Assembly (NCBI GenBank): GCA_020852155.1
Contig: JADZBJ010000141.1
Coordinates: 1-8,034 of the forward strand
DNA length: 8,034 nt
Origin: Saprospiraceae bacterium
Lineage (GTDB): Bacteria; Bacteroidota; Bacteroidia; Chitinophagales; Saprospiraceae
Direction: 5' to 3'
The notes under the pieces are model-generated. The model saw only the letters and a program-made list of their open reading frames with translations. It searched no databases and was not told where the DNA came from. Of this stretch, positions 1-7,203 are shown piece by piece. How positions within the stretch are numbered: position 1 is the first letter of the stretch; each line of letters starts with the position of its first letter. The translations under genes and the position numbers were made by a program.

Positions 1-2065
1 GATTTTCACCGCGACTATTGACGATGGATGGTACACGTACTCCCAATTTTTGGAAAGCACCGACGGCCCTGTGGCTACGTCCATCACCTTTCAAGAGGGT
101 GCGCATTATGCTTTGGTTGGTAAAGCCAAAGAAGGCGGCGACATCATAAAAGTACATGACAATGTGTTCGACATGATGCTGACCAAGTTCAAGCACAAAG
201 GCACCTTCACGCAGCGTGTTCAAGTCAAAGACCCGTCCAAACCCATCAGTGGCTACGTAACCTTCATGACTTGTAATGAAGAAATGTGTCTGCCGCCCAA
301 GGATGTGGATTTTACTTTTAAAATTCCCGCTTTGAAAGACTGTGGAACAGCGCCGGCTGCCACGCCAGAACAAACGCCTTCGCAAGGACAAACTCCTGCA
401 CCGGATAATAGCAACGGAATGGCCGCAACTGGTGATCCAGCAGTAACCACACCTCCGACAACAGTAACAGACAATAATCCTGCAGCGCCGGACGACCCCA
501 ACTTCAAGGGTTTTTACAACGCCAAGCGCTCCGAAATCAATCCTGCACAATTTGTAGGAAACTGCGAAGGCATCAGCCAGGGAAACAATGCTGATTCTTC
601 GATTGCTTCACTGTTTTTGCTGTGTTTCCTGGGTGGTTTGGTTGCACTGTTGACGCCATGCGTTTTTCCAATGGTGCCCATGACGGTGAGTTTCTTTGTA
701 AAACGCTCGCCGAACCGCCGTACGGGCCTTCGCAATGCATTCATTTATGCCAGTAGCATCGTCTTGATTTTTGTGTTGCTGGGCGCTGCTGTTACAGCAG
801 TACTTGGCCCGACGGCCTTGAATGATATGAGCACCAACAAGTGGTTTAACCTCGTCGTTTTTGCACTGTTAGTCATCTTTGCCTTTTCCTTTTTCGGTTT
901 TTATGAAATTCAGTTACCCTCATCCTGGGTAAACAAGAGCGACCGCATGGCCGACCGCGGCGGCATACTGGGTATCTTTTTCATGGCCTTTACGCTGGTG
1001 CTGGTATCTTTTTCCTGCACAGGCCCTATTGTCGGCACTTTGCTCGTAGAAGCGGCACGGTCCAATGCGGGCGCGTCATTTCTGGGGTTCATTCCGGCCA
1101 AACCAGCCATCGGGATGCTCGGTTTCGGCCTGGGTCTGGCTTTGCCATTTGGCCTGTTTGCCATGTTCCCCGGCTGGCTCAATTCCCTGCCTAAATCCGG
1201 CGGTTGGATGGACAACGTGAAGGTTACGCTAGGTCTGGTCGAACTGGCCCTGGCATTCAAATTTCTGAGCACTGCCGATATGGTTGAACAATGGGGTATC
1301 CTCAAATTTGAGCCATTCATGGCCATTTGGGTAGTTATTGCTCTTGTTTTGGCCCTGTATCAATTCGGCATCATCAAATGGAAAGGCAATGAAGGCCGGC
1401 CCGGAATAGGTCGCCTGGCTATTGCCCTGATGTCGCTTGGTTTCGCTGTTTATGTAGGTTGGGGCCTGGCTAATTACAAATCGCTTTCACTGTTAAGCGG
1501 TTTGGCGCCGCCGGTACACTACAGTTTCAAAAAAGAAACCGAAGCCAAACACCACGACGGCCCAGGATGCCCTCAGGGTCTGGATTGCTACCATGATTTT
1601 GATGAGGCGATCACTATTGCCAAACTGGAAAACAAGCCTATTTTTGTTGACTTTACTGGACACGGTTGTGTTAACTGCCGTAAAATGGAAGAAACTGTTT
1701 GGCCATTGCCTGGTATCATTGACCGTCTTCGCAACGACTATGTGGTGGTTTCACTTTATGTGGATGAAAAAGTGCGCTTGTTCCCGGATAATGAATTTGC
1801 TTACTTGCTCGACCCCAACACAGGCGAAAAACTGCGCACCGTAGGCTCCAAATGGAGCGCATTTCAGGTCAACAACTTCAATGTAAGCGCACAACCCTAC
1901 TACGTGCTGATGCACAACGACGGCAAAACCATCCTGAATCACCCGACAGACTACGCCAATGGCAACGACCCAAAAGTGTATAAAGCCTTTCTGGATTGCG
2001 GTCTTGAAGCCTTCCGCCGCCTCAAGGAGCAGGAAAGCAGCAACGAACGCATTGGTATGAAATGA
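1..2065 (+). CDS. dsbD: Thiol:disulfide interchange protein DsbD (5' end outside window)
   Basis: DsbD passes electrons from cytoplasmic thioredoxin across the inner membrane to envelope proteins, keeping their cysteines reduced. The frame is open from base 2, and residues coded before the TTG at 50 (DDGWYTYSQF) fit a DsbD N-terminal domain, so the real start lies upstream; residues below are counted from that TTG. The N-terminal periplasmic domain holds the Cys pair C75/C80 (TCNEEMCLPP). A Pro/Thr/Gln-rich linker follows (about 100-150). The membrane core (about 184-475, probably eight helices) carries its two redox cysteines at C204 (TPCVFPMVPMTVSFF) and C323 (SFSCTGP). The C-terminal thioredoxin-like domain (about 515-655) has the CVNC active site at 540-543 (DFTGHGCVNCRKME). 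All three redox modules look intact. The visible part already exceeds the E. coli protein, mainly through the linker. The gene converges on the epimerase gene and ends just before a heptamer repeat. The family call is secure. Confidence 0.96.
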   Translation, partial: IFTATIDDGWYTYSQFLESTDGPVATSITFQEGAHYALVGKAKEGGDIIKVHDNVFDMMLTKFKHKGTFTQRVQVKDPSKPISGYVTFMTCNEEMCLPPKDVDFTFKIPALKDCGTAPAATPEQTPSQGQTPAPDNSNGMAATGDPAVTTPPTTVTDNNPAAPDDPNFKGFYNAKRSEINPAQFVGNCEGISQGNNADSSIASLFLLCFLGGLVALLTPCVFPMVPMTVSFFVKRSPNRRTGLRNAFIYASSIVLIFVLLGAAVTAVLGPTALNDMSTNKWFNLVVFALLVIFAFSFFGFYEIQLPSSWVNKSDRMADRGGILGIFFMAFTLVLVSFSCTGPIVGTLLVEAARSNAGASFLGFIPAKPAIGMLGFGLGLALPFGLFAMFPGWLNSLPKSGGWMDNVKVTLGLVELALAFKFLSTADMVEQWGILKFEPFMAIWVVIALVLALYQFGIIKWKGNEGRPGIGRLAIALMSLGFAVYVGWGLANYKSLSLLSGLAPPVHYSFKKETEAKHHDGPGCPQGLDCYHDFDEAITIAKLENKPIFVDFTGHGCVNCRKMEETVWPLPGIIDRLRNDYVVVSLYVDEKVRLFPDNEFAYLLDPNTGEKLRTVGSKWSAFQVNNFNVSAQPYYVLMHNDGKTILNHPTDYANGNDPKVYKAFLDCGLEAFRRLKEQESSNERIGMK

Positions 2066-2093
2066 GTGGTAAGTGATTAGTGGTGAGAGGTTG
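2066..2093. repeat. Short heptamer tandem repeat, left copy
   Basis: Directly after the dsbD stop codon come three clear 7-bp units, GTGGTAA, GTGATTA and GTGGTGA, then a degenerate GAGGTTG. They are the reverse complement of the CACTNAY units at 2167-2215. Bases 2065-2087 are a perfect 23-bp inverted match to 2190-2212. No coding potential is apparent. It resembles the short tandemly repeated heptamers known from some bacterial genomes, but the family is not identified. Confidence 0.75.
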
Positions 2094-2117
2094 GTAATGC
2101 CCGGAAAAAGTGAATAT

Positions 2118-2159
2118 AAAAAGCGCTAATTGTTGACAATCAAACAATTAGCGCTTTTT
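2118..2159. terminator. Bidirectional rho-independent terminator between dsbD and mce
   Basis: The arms at 2118-2134 (AAAAAGCGCTAATTGTT) and 2143-2159 are perfectly complementary over 17 bp with an 8-base loop. The outer A5/T5 gives a U-tract on either strand. It lies between two convergent genes, so it can end dsbD transcripts and the minus-strand transcript from mce. The flanking heptamer arms could extend the structure into a longer hairpin or cruciform. Confidence 0.9.
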
Positions 2160-2166
2160 CATTTAA

Positions 2167-2215
2167 AACTCATCACTCACCACTAATCACTCACCACTAA
2201 TCACTTACCACTAAT
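2167..2215. repeat. Heptamer tandem repeat, right copy (seven units)
   Basis: Seven consecutive 7-bp units fit CACTNAY or a one-base variant: AACTCAT, CACTCAC, CACTAAT, CACTCAC, CACTAAT, CACTTAC, CACTAAT. From 2174 on they also read as three 14-bp units. The last unit overlaps the 3' end of mce and supplies its TAG stop (CTA at 2211-2213) and part of its final Asp codon. The array is inverted relative to the units at 2066-2093. Confidence 0.85.
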
Positions 2216-2612
2216 CAATGTTTTGGCAGAGTTCGACCAATACGCCATTGGTTGATTTTGGATGCAGGAATGCAACCCATTTATTATCCGCGCCGCGTTT
2301 GGGCTCTCGATTTAACGGTACAAAGCCTTCCGCTTCAAGGCGATCAATTTCCGCCCGGATATCTGCCACCTCAAAAGCCAGGTGATGAATGCCTTCGCCG
2401 CGTTTTTCAATAAATTTGGCAATAGCACTGTCTGGATGAGTGGCCTCCAGCAATTCAATTTTGGTTTCACCGACTTTGAAAAAAGAGGTGCTGACATGCT
2501 CGCTCTCCACTGTTTCTATTTTGTAATGCGCTTCGCCCAAAAGTTTCCGAAACAGTTCATTACTTTCTTCAAGTTGGCGGACGGCAATTCCGATGTGTTC
2601 TAAACGTAACAT
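2211..2612 (-). CDS. mce: Methylmalonyl-CoA epimerase (VOC superfamily)
   Basis: It interconverts the (2R) and (2S) forms of methylmalonyl-CoA in the cytoplasm, linking propionyl-CoA metabolism and succinyl-CoA through the B12-dependent mutase. The 133-residue protein is normal length for the family and consists of paired VOC beta-alpha-beta-beta-beta modules. Visible family features are the opening MLRLEHIGIAV, KIELLE at 51-56, GIHHLAFEV at 74-82, FLHPKSTNGVLVELCQ near the end, and likely metal ligands His6, Glu53, His76 or His77, and Glu127. The ATG at 2612 was chosen because the family homology begins there; the frame stays open for 30 more codons upstream but that part overlaps the neighbouring gene's end and is unlike the family. 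The gene starts 34 bp after the stop of the large T9SS gene on the same strand, so co-transcription is possible, though the functions are unrelated. No Shine-Dalgarno is seen; the upstream stretch is A/T-rich. Confidence 0.93.
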   Translation of the reverse strand: MLRLEHIGIAVRQLEESNELFRKLLGEAHYKIETVESEHVSTSFFKVGETKIELLEATHPDSAIAKFIEKRGEGIHHLAFEVADIRAEIDRLEAEGFVPLNREPKRGADNKWVAFLHPKSTNGVLVELCQNID

Positions 2613-2646
2613 ATTAAAAAGTATGAAAATTCGGGCGCAAGATAGA

Positions 2647-5600
2647 CTACCGTACGAGTTCGATATAACCTTTAAATTGAGAAACACCGTCGCCAAGATC
2701 AATCATGTAAAAATAGGTACCATCCGGTAAGTGCCGGTTTTCCCATATCCCTTGCCAGCCATCAGCGTTGGTATATCCTTTTTCGTGAAACACCTGATTG
2801 CCCCAACGATTGAAGATGTAAACTTCATTATTCGGGTACTGCTCAATACCCAGAATCTTCCATCGGTCATTAAACCCGTCATTATTCGGCGATACGCCAT
2901 TAAAAATCAGGATTTTATTACAGGCAACATTGATAATAACAGTTGCTTCGGATACCTGCCCCAGGTCATCTGTTATCCGGTACCGCAGCGAGTCGTTGCC
3001 GCAGCGTTCAGGGTCGGGGGTATAAATCAGTTGGCCGGTAGCCGGATTAAGGGTATAAGTACCCATTGTTGGCTCCTGAATTATGGTAAAAGCCGTTAAA
3101 GCGCCGGCATTACCCGTTTGGCCCCTGATAACATCATTCGACAGGATATTAATGGAAACATCACCATCTTTTAAGGCAAACGCAATGTCGTTTTGAGCAC
3201 TCAGCGAATCCGACGGCAATTGAACAACCTGGATATAAACCTTGATAATCAGGCATTCGTTAAAGTCGTCGCACAATTGAAAACAGAACGTATCCTGTCC
3301 GATTTGTTCGCCTGTAAAATCAAAGCACCAGTTTTGTAATGGCATCCAGGAAACATTGCCATTATTGGTGCATACCCTTGTCAATGCGGTGACATACCCG
3401 CCAAGTATGGTGGTATCCAGGCAGTAGCGAAGGGTTTCGTTTAAAGGTATCTGGAGGTGGTCTTCCAGTGCCACTTCAACAGGCTTGCAAACGACTTCCA
3501 TTCTCAAGGTGTATTCGCACGTCGAAACCACGTTTTTAATCGTGAAATCATGTGTGCCTATGCCGACTTTTAGTCCAATAAAACCGCCGTTAGCCATAAC
3601 GACCTGCGTAAACGGCAGACCTGAACGCATAATAGACAATTCTGGAAGGTCACTAAATGGCAGGTTGGTAATGAGCATGGTGTCCCGGTTACAGTTGTAG
3701 GTTTCCCAGTGAATAGTTCCATTGGGAAGTGTCTGGAAATTGTGCAGCGGCGGGCAATCCATGCAAGTGATGGTGATAATGGTCGTATCCAGGCATCCGT
3801 ATTTCAGGTCGCGGAAAATCACTTCGTGTTGGCCCGTTGTAAACGGGAACTGCGAGGCATTAGCAACAGTTTGCTGGCTGGGATCATAACTTTTTACATT
3901 TCCCTGAACGGATTCAATTTTCAATGGGCCGTAGGTATTTGATGACATTCCACCCAAAATGAATGCCGGAGGCTGGAACATCCAGTTTCCGCCCGGATCC
4001 AATTGGTTCATTTGTTGTAGCAACCCGTTGATATCTATAAAATTCCCGCTCAATGGCTGGCCGTTGACCATCCATTCTTTCAGCAAAAATGGCCCTCCGC
4101 TGGGCAACATATCCAGCACATAAGCGGACAGCATTCTAAAATCGCACCCCTGTACTGCCCCTGTAAAAGGTAAGCCATTATCCAGGACAGCAAAATTGGT
4201 CAACATGGCAAACGGAATCGGTATGCACACATCGCCAGGCTGACTGCAAATGGTTGTAACGCCCTGATATTCAGGTTGTAGTGCCAGAATAGTAGCGCAG
4301 TCATATTCGGGCAAGATCGAAGGAATATAGGTAATGATCCTGCACTGGTGCAGTATGGTGTCGTACACGGCTACAACAATATTATCAACATTATCCCCAA
4401 TAAATGAATTTGAAATGAACGTCAGGCAGCCAGTAACAGGCGAAATACTGTATGAGCCGTACGGGCCGCTGGTACCCGTCAGACCAGGATCATTAATTTG
4501 TACAACCTGTATATGCTGGAGCGAAAAGTTGGGCGGCAATACCCCACACGATGTTATGGTGGTCAGGGGTTGTGTTGAAATATAAACGTCTTGCTGAGAA
4601 GGTGGATTCGGCGTAATGCTGAATACATAACAGATCGTGTCTTTAATATTCAGGTCAATGACCTGACGCAATATGCAAATGGTGTCCACGGCAAAACCCA
4701 GCTTGTTTTTGGCCGTATAGGTCAGGCAGTTATTCGAACCAAGATTCCAGGAACCATATATCGAAGAACCTGAGTTAAATCCGCCGATAAGGCTATAGTT
4801 TACCTGAGCATAAGGCACTCCGGCCGGAGCATCAATGCAGATATTGCGCGTTTCAAAAGTGGTCAGTATTTCATGCAGGTACTGACTTTGATTGCACAGG
4901 GTCAGGATTTTAAAAGTATCAAGGTTGACGGAACAAAGCAGGCTGTCGTAAACGATACCCGTATAGTAACCCGGACTCAGGTCAAAACGGTTAACAGGAT
5001 CACTCACTGCCGGTAAATCATTCCAGTTTACCTGAATCGGCCCAGTACCGCCACTAAAAGTAAGTTGTATTGCCCCCTTTGCATCACAGGTGGCGGGCGA
5101 CACCGCAGAGTTTATCACTATGGGATCCGGAGTGTCTATGCCAAACCAGGCGCTTTCGATACGGCATGAGTCTTTGTCAAACAATAAAACCCGGTATTGC
5201 CCCACAGGCAAGGCGTTCTGCGGAAAAGCAAAACCACTGATATCAACCACTGAAAAAGTATAAGGCGTGGCGAAATTAGCCCCTGGTATGACGGTTATAT
5301 CCACCGACCCATCCGTTTTCCCCGGGCACGATACCGGATGCGGGACGACATTAATTTGCCCCGTCGCAGTTACTGACGGTATATCAAAAGAGGTCTGTAT
5401 TTCACACCCGGATTCATTGTCCGTTACGGTCAGGTTGTTGACTCCTGCCCCTAATCCGGTCAAAAGTGCTCCATTTCCAAGGCTGTAGGCATAATTACCC
5501 GAACCACCCGTTACGTTAATCTCAGCCTGTCCTGTGTTCATATTACATTTAGCCGGATATAACACCTGAGATGAAACCATTAGCGGATTAATACTTTGTA

Positions 5601-6141
5601 AAGTATACCATTCCACTTTCGTACAAGTCCCCAGCGCATTGGTGACCGTTACCGTGTAAGTTCCTGCAGTTAGGTTTTCATTTCGAGGGCCAACAGTACC
5701 ATTATTCCAAACATAAGTCAATGATTGTGCTAGTGTAGTGCTAATAATGACACCATTATCATCATCACAATGAGGTAATACTTCAGGGTAGATCGTAATA
5801 TCAGGTCCGTCATCATTGGTAACTATGATGGTTGTATCTACCTGACACTCCGGGTTTTGCTGGCGGATAATACTCAAATGATAGTTTCCAGAAGGCAAGT
5901 GTTCAATATAATTGCCTGTACCTAAATTTGGACTCCAAACGTAGTTAAAAGGGCCCTGTTCTTCCATTAATACAGCAATACTTCCTGCCATACTGTTACA
6001 TGAACTGTTTGTAACAACAATTTCAAACGAATCAATAGGATTGGTACATACCGGACTCTGGGCCTTCGCCCAGTGCGGCACTAAAAACAAGCCACAAGTA
6101 AGGGCAAGAAAATAGCGGAACAGATGCTGTTGCATGAGCAT
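2647..6141 (-). CDS. Large secreted adhesin-like protein with T9SS type B sorting domain
   Basis: A 1164-residue exported protein, residues counted from the ATG at 6141. It opens with a signal peptide: a hydrophobic core at about 9-22, then WAKA with likely cleavage after Ala27. Residues 41-412 hold about five SprB-type repeats (pattern C..G.i.v...GG.gpy.y.w...L..G.Y.v.v.d...C). Three cysteine-bearing domains follow at about 426-512, 516-610 and 887-973; between them, residues 617-886 are unassigned. A Big_17/cadherin-like domain lies at about 978-1073 (GTYTLNPATGQLIYTP...DSLRYRITDD). The last 90 residues are the gliding-motility-associated C-terminal domain (FNGVSPNNDGFNDRWKI, IFNRWGNQVF, LPDGTYFY, KGYIELVR), which directs export through T9SS and surface retention. 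Some 37 cysteines lie after the signal peptide. The frame extends to a TTG at 6231, but that lies inside the promoter; an in-frame ATG at 6135 is the alternative start. The specific ligand or role is unknown; adhesion or gliding is inferred from the repeats. Confidence 0.93.
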   Translation of the reverse strand: MLMQQHLFRYFLALTCGLFLVPHWAKAQSPVCTNPIDSFEIVVTNSSCNSMAGSIAVLMEEQGPFNYVWSPNLGTGNYIEHLPSGNYHLSIIRQQNPECQVDTTIIVTNDDGPDITIYPEVLPHCDDDNGVIISTTLAQSLTYVWNNGTVGPRNENLTAGTYTVTVTNALGTCTKVEWYTLQSINPLMVSSQVLYPAKCNMNTGQAEINVTGGSGNYAYSLGNGALLTGLGAGVNNLTVTDNESGCEIQTSFDIPSVTATGQINVVPHPVSCPGKTDGSVDITVIPGANFATPYTFSVVDISGFAFPQNALPVGQYRVLLFDKDSCRIESAWFGIDTPDPIVINSAVSPATCDAKGAIQLTFSGGTGPIQVNWNDLPAVSDPVNRFDLSPGYYTGIVYDSLLCSVNLDTFKILTLCNQSQYLHEILTTFETRNICIDAPAGVPYAQVNYSLIGGFNSGSSIYGSWNLGSNNCLTYTAKNKLGFAVDTICILRQVIDLNIKDTICYVFSITPNPPSQQDVYISTQPLTTITSCGVLPPNFSLQHIQVVQINDPGLTGTSGPYGSYSISPVTGCLTFISNSFIGDNVDNIVVAVYDTILHQCRIITYIPSILPEYDCATILALQPEYQGVTTICSQPGDVCIPIPFAMLTNFAVLDNGLPFTGAVQGCDFRMLSAYVLDMLPSGGPFLLKEWMVNGQPLSGNFIDINGLLQQMNQLDPGGNWMFQPPAFILGGMSSNTYGPLKIESVQGNVKSYDPSQQTVANASQFPFTTGQHEVIFRDLKYGCLDTTIITITCMDCPPLHNFQTLPNGTIHWETYNCNRDTMLITNLPFSDLPELSIMRSGLPFTQVVMANGGFIGLKVGIGTHDFTIKNVVSTCEYTLRMEVVCKPVEVALEDHLQIPLNETLRYCLDTTILGGYVTALTRVCTNNGNVSWMPLQNWCFDFTGEQIGQDTFCFQLCDDFNECLIIKVYIQVVQLPSDSLSAQNDIAFALKDGDVSINILSNDVIRGQTGNAGALTAFTIIQEPTMGTYTLNPATGQLIYTPDPERCGNDSLRYRITDDLGQVSEATVIINVACNKILIFNGVSPNNDGFNDRWKILGIEQYPNNEVYIFNRWGNQVFHEKGYTNADGWQGIWENRHLPDGTYFYMIDLGDGVSQFKGYIELVR

Positions 6142-6202
6142 TAAGGTGTGCTTGTTCGTAAGGCAGCCAGGTGAAGACGGCAAAAATCGGTTGAAGTCAT
6201 GG

Positions 6203-6232
6203 CAAAAATAACTATCCTTAACTGTAAGCAAA
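6203..6232 (-). promoter_or_regulatory. Bacteroidota-type promoter for the T9SS substrate gene
   Basis: On the minus strand, TATTTTTG (6210-6203) matches the -7 consensus TAnnTTTG. A TTTG (6232-6229) sits 18 bases upstream, matching the -33 TTG element. Transcription would start near 6196, leaving about 55 bases of leader before the ATG at 6141. The near-palindrome CCCAATTTTGGG (6240-6251) lies just upstream of the -33 box. This placement argues against translation starting at 6231. The rest of the 268-bp divergent intergenic region shows no gene. Confidence 0.7.
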
Positions 6233-6345
6233 AAAAATGCCCAATTTTGGGTACTTCAATGTGCAATCCTGTTTGAGTGCAGCCATGCCGGTCAATAAAC
6301 TTCCTCTTGGCGTGAGATTTTTACTTTAAAAACGTCGGCAAAAAA

Positions 6346-6353
6346 TAATTTTG
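6346..6353 (+). promoter_or_regulatory. Probable promoter (-7 box) for the ECF sigma gene
   Basis: TAATTTTG is an exact TAnnTTTG match 56 bases upstream of the sigma ATG, in an A/T-rich stretch. No good TTG lies at the expected -33 distance (only T-runs at 6318-6322), so the site is weaker than the divergent one. It may need an activator or be read by another sigma factor. Confidence 0.5.
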
Positions 6354-6409
6354 CCTGCTGCGGGCAACCTGATTTGTAAAATGCCCGCCTTACAACTGAC
6401 AAAACCTTC

Positions 6410-6955
6410 ATGCAACAGTATAGCGATCAGGATCTGGTAAGCGGGGTGCTGCGGGGTAGTCCGGCGCATCAGGCGGCTTTATACAAACAATACAGCGTGC
6501 CGATGTTCCGCGTACTACTGCGTTATGCCCGTGATCGTGCTGAAGCCGAAGATATGTTACAAGACGGCTTTATTCGGGTTTATCGGGATATGAACCAATT
6601 CAGGGGAGAAGGCGCTTTGGGCGGATGGATTCGCAGGATTATGGTCAATACAGCCTTAAGTCATTTGCGAAAACAACGAGATTTCCTTCGTGATGTGCCG
6701 GATTATACGCCTTTTGAGGGCAAATTCCACACCAACGAAGATTTTGCAGCCAATATTGACGCCCAGACCCTGATCGGTTATCTCCAGAAATTACCCCCCG
6801 GTTACCGTACCGTGTTCAACCTTTATGCGATCGAAGGCTTTAGCCATGAAGAAATCGCAGAACAATTGGGCATCAGTATCGGCACCAGTAAAAGTCAGTT
6901 ATTCAAAGCGCGCGAATACCTCAAAAAAACAATTGATAAATCTTTCATTACATAA
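6410..6955 (+). CDS. ECF-type RNA polymerase sigma factor (sigma-70 family)
   Basis: It directs RNA polymerase to a specific promoter set, usually in response to an envelope signal. The 181 residues fit the two-domain ECF layout: sigma region 2 at about 20-90 (AEAEDMLQDGFIRVYRDMNQFRGEGALGGWIRRI broken here as AEDMLQDGFIRVYRDM, then the W..RI helix), a linker, and sigma region 4 at about 117-172 with the helix-turn-helix GFSHEEIAEQLGISIGTSKS. No extra C-terminal sensor domain is present. The ATG at 6410 begins right before region 2 and no in-frame alternative is better. It is divergent from the T9SS substrate gene and is followed, after a 161-bp palindromic element, by a one-pass membrane protein like those encoded beside Bacteroidota ECF genes. 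Its TAA stop is also the left copy of the TAA flanking that element. Regulon and signal are unknown. Confidence 0.93.
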   Translation: MQQYSDQDLVSGVLRGSPAHQAALYKQYSVPMFRVLLRYARDRAEAEDMLQDGFIRVYRDMNQFRGEGALGGWIRRIMVNTALSHLRKQRDFLRDVPDYTPFEGKFHTNEDFAANIDAQTLIGYLQKLPPGYRTVFNLYAIEGFSHEEIAEQLGISIGTSKSQLFKAREYLKKTIDKSFIT

Positions 6956-7116
6956 GAGGTTGTTTAAAATTCACTCACTGGTTCAAAAAGGCATCTTTTG
7001 CCGCCATCCTTCCCTTGTTTTTGGGGCTGAAATCCCCGCTTCACCCCGAAAAACAAGCATCGGCTATCGCCCAAATCTGCTCTTTTTGAATCCAGCAGTG
7101 AAATTTAAACAACCTC
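6956..7116. mobile_element. Candidate MITE: 161-bp near-palindrome flanked by TAA
   Basis: The ends GAGGTTGTTTAAA (6956-6968) and TTTAAACAACCTC (7104-7116) are a perfect 13-bp inverted repeat. The similarity continues inward to about 40 bp with a few mismatches and single-base gaps (TTCACT...TGG...TTCAAAAAG). A second nested stem, CTTGTTTTT (7014-7022) with AAAAACAAG (7049-7057) plus flanking G4/C4, closes the centre. TAA stands directly outside both ends (6953-6955 and 7117-7119), consistent with a 3-bp target duplication. No transposase is encoded. GAG-type ends and a TNA target recall the IS1031 group of the IS5 family; that assignment is inference. It could instead be a fixed REP-like palindrome acting in RNA. 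Confidence 0.7.
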
Positions 7117-7203
7117 TAAGTACCAAAGTGTAATTAGTTATGAAAGTTAATCTGTTCGAACTTCTGAATCCTACCCAACCACCTACTCTGTACACTGGCA
7201 GTC

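Noticed and set aside
50..52. TTG as the start of dsbD
   Set aside because: The same frame is open to the window edge and encodes DsbD-like residues before it, so the gene simply continues upstream.
910..1326. 138-codon antisense frame inside dsbD
   Set aside because: It lies wholly opposite the conserved DsbD membrane core, and its composition reflects the complement of that gene. The other antisense frames in dsbD, the T9SS gene and the membrane-protein gene were rejected likewise.
2167..2215. CRISPR-like array
   Set aside because: The units are 7 bp and directly adjacent with no spacers.
2613..2702. Longer start for methylmalonyl-CoA epimerase at 2702
   Set aside because: Family homology begins at the ATG at 2612, and the extra 30 residues overlap the coding end of the upstream gene and look unlike any protein.
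6142..6231. N-terminal extension of the T9SS protein from a TTG at 6231
   Set aside because: The extension contains the -7 promoter box and precedes a clean signal peptide that begins at 6141 or 6135.
6381..6434. Short frame starting at ATG 6381, overlapping the sigma start
   Set aside because: It is an 18-codon frame with no supporting signal and no likeness to a known leader peptide.
6956..7116. Structured RNA gene such as a riboswitch or tRNA-like element
   Set aside because: No known fold or conserved core is recognised, and inverted ends with a TAA duplication are better explained by a mobile element.
6825..7133. 102-codon frame across the sigma 3' end and the palindrome
   Set aside because: It overlaps sigma region 4 in another frame and then reads through a palindromic element; no protein-like pattern.
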